Source: Firmicutes bacterium UBA1393 (GTDB taxonomy: Bacteria > Bacillota > DTU025). From it: a DNA stretch of 26,808 bases. The stretch covers positions 1,677-28,484 of the forward strand of contig DBQN01000083.1 of the NCBI GenBank assembly GCA_002305255.1. The letters are read 5' to 3'. Shown here in pieces: positions 22,156-26,808 of the stretch. The translations under genes and the position numbers were made by a program. Every line of letters starts with the position of its first letter. Within the stretch, counting starts at the first letter, position 1. Below the pieces are notes generated by a model. That model was given only the letters and a program-made list of their open reading frames with translations, was not told the origin of the DNA and did not search any database.

Positions 22156-24283
22156 TGGCCGCATCTCCTTCTGCTTGGTCCGGCCTGCGCTGGGGCAGGT
22201 CCGGATACTCAATTCTCTCGTGGTAGATCCCAGAAAGCACTCCGAGGAACGCGTTCTCGATGCTGTGCAGGTCGCGCAGGGTGAGGTTGCAGTGATCCAG
22301 TTGACCATCATTGAGCTTTCCCCAGATGATCTTTCTGACCATGCTCTTCACTTGCCATGGAGACACATCCGGCATGGACCTTACGGCCGCTTCCACCGAG
22401 TCAGCGAGCATCACTATGGCGGCCTCAGTGGACTGCGGCGCCGGACCGGGGTACCTGAAATCATCCTCGGCAACGGTGGTATCCTTGGCGCCTCCGCTGC
22501 CCGCCGCTGCCAGAGCATAGAAATACTGCACCAGGCCTGTGCCGTGATGTTGTCTGACGATATCGATTACAGCCGGCGGCAGCCTGTGCTGACGTGCGAG
22601 CTCCACCCCGTCTTTGGCGTGTGACGTGATCACCAGCGTAGATAGGGCAGGACTGATCTTGTCATGAGGGTTGCCCTGCGCGAACTGGTTTTCCACAAAG
22701 AAGAAAGGTCTCTTCAGCTTGCCGACGTCGTGGTACAGTGCACCCACCCTCACCAGTAGCGCGTCGGCTCCGACGGCCTGCGCGGCCGTTTCTGCCAGGT
22801 TGCCCACGAGTATCGAGTGGTGGTAGGTTCCCGGTGCCTCCATGAGCAGCCTCTTGAGTAAAGGATGGCCAGGGTTGCTCAGTTCCAGAAGGCGCATCGG
22901 CGAAACAAGGCCAAAGAGCGACTCGAAGAACGGCAGGCAGCCCAGGGTCATCACGGTCGATATTATACCATTGGCGATGCCCACATACCAAACCGACAGG
23001 ACCTCACCGTCACCGGTCACCAGTCCAAATAGCAGCGATGATACCACCATGGACCCGCCCACATACGCGGCGGCCCGTGTCATGCTCACCCTGTCTTTCA
23101 AACCTGAAACCGAATACGCCCCCGCAGCCCCTGCCAGCAGACTTGCCAGCATGGCGAAGGCTTCGCCGCCCAGTACCATACCGACGAGGATCGACAGAGG
23201 CACGTTCAGCGCCAGCGCTGCCTCCAGCGACACCAGCGCCGACACTACCATGGTGGCATATGCAGTCGGCACGAGCTGCGAGGCGAATCGCGAAGGTGCA
23301 AGGTTTGCGAGCAATCCCGCGGCGAGCAGTACGACAGCGCACGCGATGGCCAGGAGCGCCAGGATGTTCGCATTAAGGTTCACCCTGCGCGTGAACGAGC
23401 GAGAGTACAGGCCCACGTAAAGCATGCCCACGCTGACCATGCCGGCGACGCCCACCCAGCCCATGACGTTTCGCCCTGCGCCCAGAAGGCCCAGGTCCTC
23501 GAGGATCGCGATCTGGTCGGTGTCGGCCACATCACCTCTCCTGATGATGTTCTGCCCCTTGTGCACGTACACCGGCTGTACCTTGTCGGCCTCTGCCGCA
23601 GCAGCCCGTTCCACCCTGGCAAGGTCGAGGGAGAGGTTCGGCTTGATTGCCTTGGAGACTATTGTCGTCGCCGCTCTGTTGTGCTCCGGGTCGAGACCGA
23701 GTCGCGTGAGGTCATCGGGTATTCCCTCTATGACCTGCTGAAGATTGGCCTCAGTGACTCTCACCTGCCGCATGGTGTTGGCCGTCAGCGTCACAGCGAT
23801 GTGCCGTGCCGCCTCTAGCTGCGAAGGAGCGATACCCGCAAGAAGGGTCATGTCGGAGGCGGTGAGGTCGAGGAGGTTGTCCGCCTCGATCAGATCGCGC
23901 GACGCTCGTCCGATCTGTGTTGCAGAGGCGCCGGTGCCTGCGGCGGCGCGCGCGTTCTTCACCGCCTCGAAGGCGGCGTCGACGGCCTCTTCAGCCATGT
24001 AGGCATACGCCTGGTTGATCTCGTAGTTGTCAGGGTTGTTGGGCGCATTCTTCACGTAGGCCTTGCGGGCCTCTTCTCTCAGCCTCTCGGTGGCCGGCCG
24101 GTTCACGATGGTTCTCGGGGCCTCGATATCCCTCTTGGCGAGCTGCCCCACTTCCAGCGATACCGTGGCCGGCAGCACTGTCCAGGCGATGATGAGAGTG
24201 AGAGCCACCAGTGTGGCGGCTGCAACGATAACCAGTGATGAGACCGGCCTGAACTGCTTGCCCCTTACTGTCACCGGCTTCAC
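22046..24283 (-). CDS. pgpH: Cyclic-di-AMP phosphodiesterase, 7TM-HD (PgpH/YqfF) type
   Basis: 745 aa. An N-terminal membrane segment (16-38), a large extracellular 7TMR-HD region (about 45-265), a block of further membrane segments (about 275-455) and a cytoplasmic HD domain: H488/H489 (TYHHS), H518-D519 (YHDVGK), H540, H555, H579/H580 and D627. This is the layout of Listeria PgpH, which hydrolyses c-di-AMP. GTG 24283 overlaps the phoH stop (GTGA). After the family's end at HERIEYPDLPQ (about 697) there is a hydrophilic, low-complexity tail of 48 residues; the last ~36 are encoded by sequence that also encodes the YbeY N-terminus. That tail probably arose by loss of the original stop. Confidence 0.94.
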   Translation of the reverse strand: MKPVTVRGKQFRPVSSLVIVAAATLVALTLIIAWTVLPATVSLEVGQLAKRDIEAPRTIVNRPATERLREEARKAYVKNAPNNPDNYEINQAYAYMAEEAVDAAFEAVKNARAAAGTGASATQIGRASRDLIEADNLLDLTASDMTLLAGIAPSQLEAARHIAVTLTANTMRQVRVTEANLQQVIEGIPDDLTRLGLDPEHNRAATTIVSKAIKPNLSLDLARVERAAAAEADKVQPVYVHKGQNIIRRGDVADTDQIAILEDLGLLGAGRNVMGWVGVAGMVSVGMLYVGLYSRSFTRRVNLNANILALLAIACAVVLLAAGLLANLAPSRFASQLVPTAYATMVVSALVSLEAALALNVPLSILVGMVLGGEAFAMLASLLAGAAGAYSVSGLKDRVSMTRAAAYVGGSMVVSSLLFGLVTGDGEVLSVWYVGIANGIISTVMTLGCLPFFESLFGLVSPMRLLELSNPGHPLLKRLLMEAPGTYHHSILVGNLAETAAQAVGADALLVRVGALYHDVGKLKRPFFFVENQFAQGNPHDKISPALSTLVITSHAKDGVELARQHRLPPAVIDIVRQHHGTGLVQYFYALAAAGSGGAKDTTVAEDDFRYPGPAPQSTEAAIVMLADSVEAAVRSMPDVSPWQVKSMVRKIIWGKLNDGQLDHCNLTLRDLHSIENAFLGVLSGIYHERIEYPDLPQRRPDQAEGDAANAGGDNQPTEQGIGQRGADEADLPGRDNGHEDDHAR

Positions 24284-25269
24284 CTGTCCTCACCCCTCTC
24301 AACCCTGTGAGAGTCGTAACGTTCGTATGCTAGTATGATCTTCTGCACGAGTTCGTGCCTGACCACGTCCTGGTCAGTCAGGTACATGAACTCTATACCG
24401 GGAACGCCGGCAAGCACAGTCCTTACCTCCTCAAGGCCCGAAAAGTGCCTGCGGGGCAAGTCCACCTGCGTTATATCGCCTGTTACCACAGCCTTAGACG
24501 ATCTGCCGAGCCGCGTCAGGAACATCTTCATCTGCTCTGAAGTGGTGTTCTGTGCCTCGTCGAGGATAATGAACGCGTTCTCCAGGGTTCGCCCGCGCAT
24601 GTATGCGAGTGGCGCTATCTCTATGATGCCGCGGTCCCTGTAACGCTCGTACACCTCAAGCCCAAGGATGTCGAAAAGCGCATCGTAGAGTGGACGCAGG
24701 TATGGGTCGACCTTCTCCTGCAGGTCACCGGGGAGAAACCCAAGTTTCTCGCCGGCCTCCACAGCCGGCCGCGTCAGTATGATCCGTTCGATCTGCTTCG
24801 CCTTGAGCGCGCCCACGGCCATGGCCACCGCAAGGTAGGTCTTGCCCGTTCCGGCGGGACCGATCCCGAACACGATGTCGTTCCCTCGTATTGCATCGAT
24901 GTACTGCCTTTGACCCAGGGTGCGCGGACGGATCTGCTTGCCCCTCGCAGTCACCTGTATCACGTCGCCCAGTATGGAAGTGAGGGTGTCAGGGCGACCG
25001 CGGGTGGCGAGATCAATGGAGTACTTCACTTCTCGGGGCGTTATCCTGACCCCGGAGCGTATCGCTGATTGGAGATCTCCGAGTACTCGCGTTGCCGTGG
25101 CAACATCTGACTCATCCCCCGACACAGCGATCTCACCGTCGCGGGCTACTACCCTGCAGCCCGTGAGGCGTTCCACCATCCGTAGGTGTTCGTCTCTGTT
25201 ACCGAAGAGCGCAGCGGCTTCAGAATTGCCTGCCACACTAAGTCTGGCCTCAACCACTGGACTAGTCAA
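24280..25269 (-). CDS. phoH: PhoH family ATPase
   Basis: 329 aa. P-loop NTPase with Walker A GPAGTGKT (137-144), LTRPAVEAGEKLGFLPGDLQEKVDPYLRPLYD, Walker B FIILDEAQN and the C-terminal TGDITQVDLP...SGL motif, all standard for PhoH. The first ~75 residues form a KH-like N-terminal region. PhoH proteins are often linked to RNA metabolism; the precise activity is not settled. TTG 25269 is the likely start, with GGGAGGG about 12 nt upstream, a long spacing. It begins 21 nt after yqfD and overlaps pgpH, as in the conserved yqfC-yqfD-phoH-yqfF-ybeY-dgkA-cdd-era order. Confidence 0.95.
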   Translation of the reverse strand: MTSPVVEARLSVAGNSEAAALFGNRDEHLRMVERLTGCRVVARDGEIAVSGDESDVATATRVLGDLQSAIRSGVRITPREVKYSIDLATRGRPDTLTSILGDVIQVTARGKQIRPRTLGQRQYIDAIRGNDIVFGIGPAGTGKTYLAVAMAVGALKAKQIERIILTRPAVEAGEKLGFLPGDLQEKVDPYLRPLYDALFDILGLEVYERYRDRGIIEIAPLAYMRGRTLENAFIILDEAQNTTSEQMKMFLTRLGRSSKAVVTGDITQVDLPRRHFSGLEEVRTVLAGVPGIEFMYLTDQDVVRHELVQKIILAYERYDSHRVERGEDR

Positions 25270-25290
25270 ATGGGGTAAATCCCTCCCAGC

Positions 25291-26445
25291 TCACTTGGCA
25301 CCGGCGCGCCTTGATGCTGCCCGCGCAATGTCTTGAACAGTCTCCACCGTTATCACGGCCTTGACTGAGCCGTCATCGGTATCGATAAGCATCTCGGCAA
25401 CGGCCGCCACATCGGCACCGCCACCGATATAGGTCATGGCCTCAGTCCTTGCTTGGGCCATTGCCATAGAGGCCGCTTCGTCACGTGTCATCTCCACCGT
25501 GTCAGTCACGAGCTCGTGCAGGGTGCGCCACTTGAGCTCCACACGCCCAGCCCTCACTGACCTCTCTTCAAGGTCGTACTGCTCGAAACTGGCGGGCCAG
25601 GGCAGTACCACGCCTCGGCCGTCGAAGATGAGCGTTAGTCGCCTCGCTATGCGGCCCGTTCTCAGTCGGGTAATAACAGTGCGCGGCACGACGGCTGTGA
25701 ACTCTCGCCACACCCTGCCCTGAACGATCGCCCTCGCCTGCGCCTTCGAAGGAATCGACGAGGCCGGCGCCGACACCAGAAGATCGCCCCTGGCAACCGA
25801 CTGGCCGACGCTAGCATGCGCCTTGCCCTCTAGCACTATCATGTTGGTTATGACTGCATCCTCTGCCGCCACCAGATCGACCGGCCCCTCAGGCAGCTCG
25901 ATGATATCCTTCTCCGCGATGTGTACACGAAGCACCACGCCGTGCAGTTCCACGCTTACGAACGCAAGGCCCTCAACCTCTGTCCAGAGCAGGGCCCTAA
26001 CGGCGTCGCAGTCCACAACTCGGCGTCGAATCCTGGGCACGATGCCCCTAGATTCGAGAATCCCAACTATCTGAAGGGCACGTTCCTCTGATGCCCCCGT
26101 AACATCGATTCTCCAAATGAATGAGGCCAGGACGAGCATCACAACGAAGAAGGCCACGGTGCCTACGAGAGCCGTCTTGCGCCGCGCCACGCTCTGCAGT
26201 AGAAACGGTGCTCCCCCCCGCCCGAGGCTCTGCACCCTGCAGCTGGATGCCCGTTGTGCCTCCACAAGGCAGCGGTAATCGGCGATGCTCACGCGCGCAA
26301 TGATGCTGCACGGGCCTATGAATCCCACATCGGAGAACTCGATTCCCCGGCCCATGCACTTGCTCAGGAACTCGCCTACTGAGCCGCCTGTGACCACGAT
26401 TATAACATATCCCCTGATCCACTCCCAAACCCCCGGCCGGCCCAC
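25291..26445 (-). CDS. yqfD: Sporulation protein YqfD
   Basis: 384 aa. Recognised by its N-terminal GYVIIVVTGGSVGEFLSKCMGRGI-type region, a central transmembrane segment (about residues 92-112) followed by IWRIDVTGASE, and an extracytoplasmic region ending in a helical tail (TRDEAASMAMAQARTEAMTYI). YqfD is part of the sporulation programme of Bacillota and is usually transcribed with yqfC. The start is GTG 26445, with GGAGG 9 nt upstream, one base after the yqfC stop. The open frame up to 26580 is antisense to nothing but overlaps yqfC and lacks a site. Confidence 0.9.
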   Translation of the reverse strand: MGRPGVWEWIRGYVIIVVTGGSVGEFLSKCMGRGIEFSDVGFIGPCSIIARVSIADYRCLVEAQRASSCRVQSLGRGGAPFLLQSVARRKTALVGTVAFFVVMLVLASFIWRIDVTGASEERALQIVGILESRGIVPRIRRRVVDCDAVRALLWTEVEGLAFVSVELHGVVLRVHIAEKDIIELPEGPVDLVAAEDAVITNMIVLEGKAHASVGQSVARGDLLVSAPASSIPSKAQARAIVQGRVWREFTAVVPRTVITRLRTGRIARRLTLIFDGRGVVLPWPASFEQYDLEERSVRAGRVELKWRTLHELVTDTVEMTRDEAASMAMAQARTEAMTYIGGGADVAAVAEMLIDTDDGSVKAVITVETVQDIARAASRRAGAK

Positions 26446-26446
26446 G

Positions 26447-26746
26447 CTAATCAGCCTCCACGACGCCAAGCGTGACGCTGGTGAGGGTGCCCTGGATGAC
26501 AAGGGACTGCTTTGACAACGACACCAGTCGCAGGCCTCTGCCACACACCCGAACCGGGCCGGACGCAGTAAGCACCACAAGGCTCGAGGGCGTGTACTCA
26601 GATACGCCCTGATGGTTCTCGAGTGCCATGCGCTCAGAACCTTCCAGAGTGATCAGGGGAAGGCCCAGAATCACATCGCCCCGCGCCCCAACTGCCCGCC
26701 ATGCGCGCGCCGCGATACTGCGGCCGCTCGCTTCCTTGCGTGCCAC
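26447..26746 (-). CDS. yqfC: Sporulation protein YqfC (YabP/YqfC family)
   Basis: 99 aa. Small single-domain protein; GDVILGLPLITLEG, ALENHQGVSEYT and the C-terminal LRLVSLSKQSLVIQG-TL strand pattern match the YabP/YqfC family. The start is GTG 26746, with GAGGGG 7 nt upstream; a second GTG two codons earlier is possible. It is the first gene of the operon seen here, and its stop lies one base before the yqfD start. A sigma-E promoter would be expected upstream, but only 62 bases remain before the window edge. Confidence 0.85.
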   Translation of the reverse strand: MARKEASGRSIAARAWRAVGARGDVILGLPLITLEGSERMALENHQGVSEYTPSSLVVLTASGPVRVCGRGLRLVSLSKQSLVIQGTLTSVTLGVVEAD

Positions 26747-26808
26747 CGACACACCCCTCGGCAGGGCCTGATATGTCGCGCACCCCACCGTGATAGGAGT
26801 ATGCCTGC

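Noticed and set aside
26747..26808. Sigma-E promoter for yqfC (CATACTCC on the minus strand near the window edge)
   Set aside because: Only a partial match to a -10 box and the -35 region lies outside the window.

Overview
The window is 26.8 kb of GC-rich bacterial chromosome in which every supportable gene lies on the minus strand, so transcription runs from high to low coordinates. yqfC/yqfD, a PgpH-type 7TM-HD protein, a long Rel enzyme and the relA-dtd-MBL-hisS-rarA order point to a spore-forming, high-GC member of the Bacillota (Clostridia, Limnochordia or a similar lineage). The species cannot be told from this sequence. Start codons are unusually often TTG, GTG or even CTG, usually behind strong GGAGG-type ribosome binding sites. 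No tRNA, rRNA, CRISPR array, insertion sequence or phage gene was recognised.

Region A (26.7 to 16.7 kb) is a tightly packed operon with many ATGA/GTGA-type overlaps: yqfC, yqfD, phoH, pgpH (yqfF), ybeY, dgkA, two tandem DUF881 paralogues, a DUF3048/YerB-like protein, cdd and era. It combines sporulation, cyclic-di-AMP turnover, ribosome maturation (YbeY, Era) and membrane/envelope functions. Region B (16.6 to 13.2 kb) holds queA and tgt for queuosine tRNA modification, yajC, which has a good extended -10 promoter inside the end of tgt, and an exported protein of unknown function.

Region C (13.2 to 9.0 kb) is the least explained part: an HD-domain phosphohydrolase, a BchI/MoxR-like AAA+ ATPase with a long disordered tail, and a VWA (MIDAS) protein. 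The last two are translationally coupled, and a perfect 10-bp inverted repeat covers the ATPase start codon. No metal-chelatase catalytic subunit is nearby. Region D (9.0 to 3.9 kb) carries recJ, the bifunctional Rel (p)ppGpp enzyme, dtd (apparently from a CTG start) and an MBL-fold hydrolase. Region E (3.8 to 1.2 kb) starts at a strong sigma-A-type promoter and carries a membrane-anchored SurA_N/TPR protein and hisS.

The most useful discovery is in the only long gap, between hisS and rarA. A sigma-A-type promoter is followed by about 195 nt that fold into a long closing helix, a large central bubble and an upper stem, ending in a T-rich stretch. This is the architecture of 6S RNA, at a locus where Bacillota 6S RNA genes occur. 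rarA, cut by the window edge, follows it.
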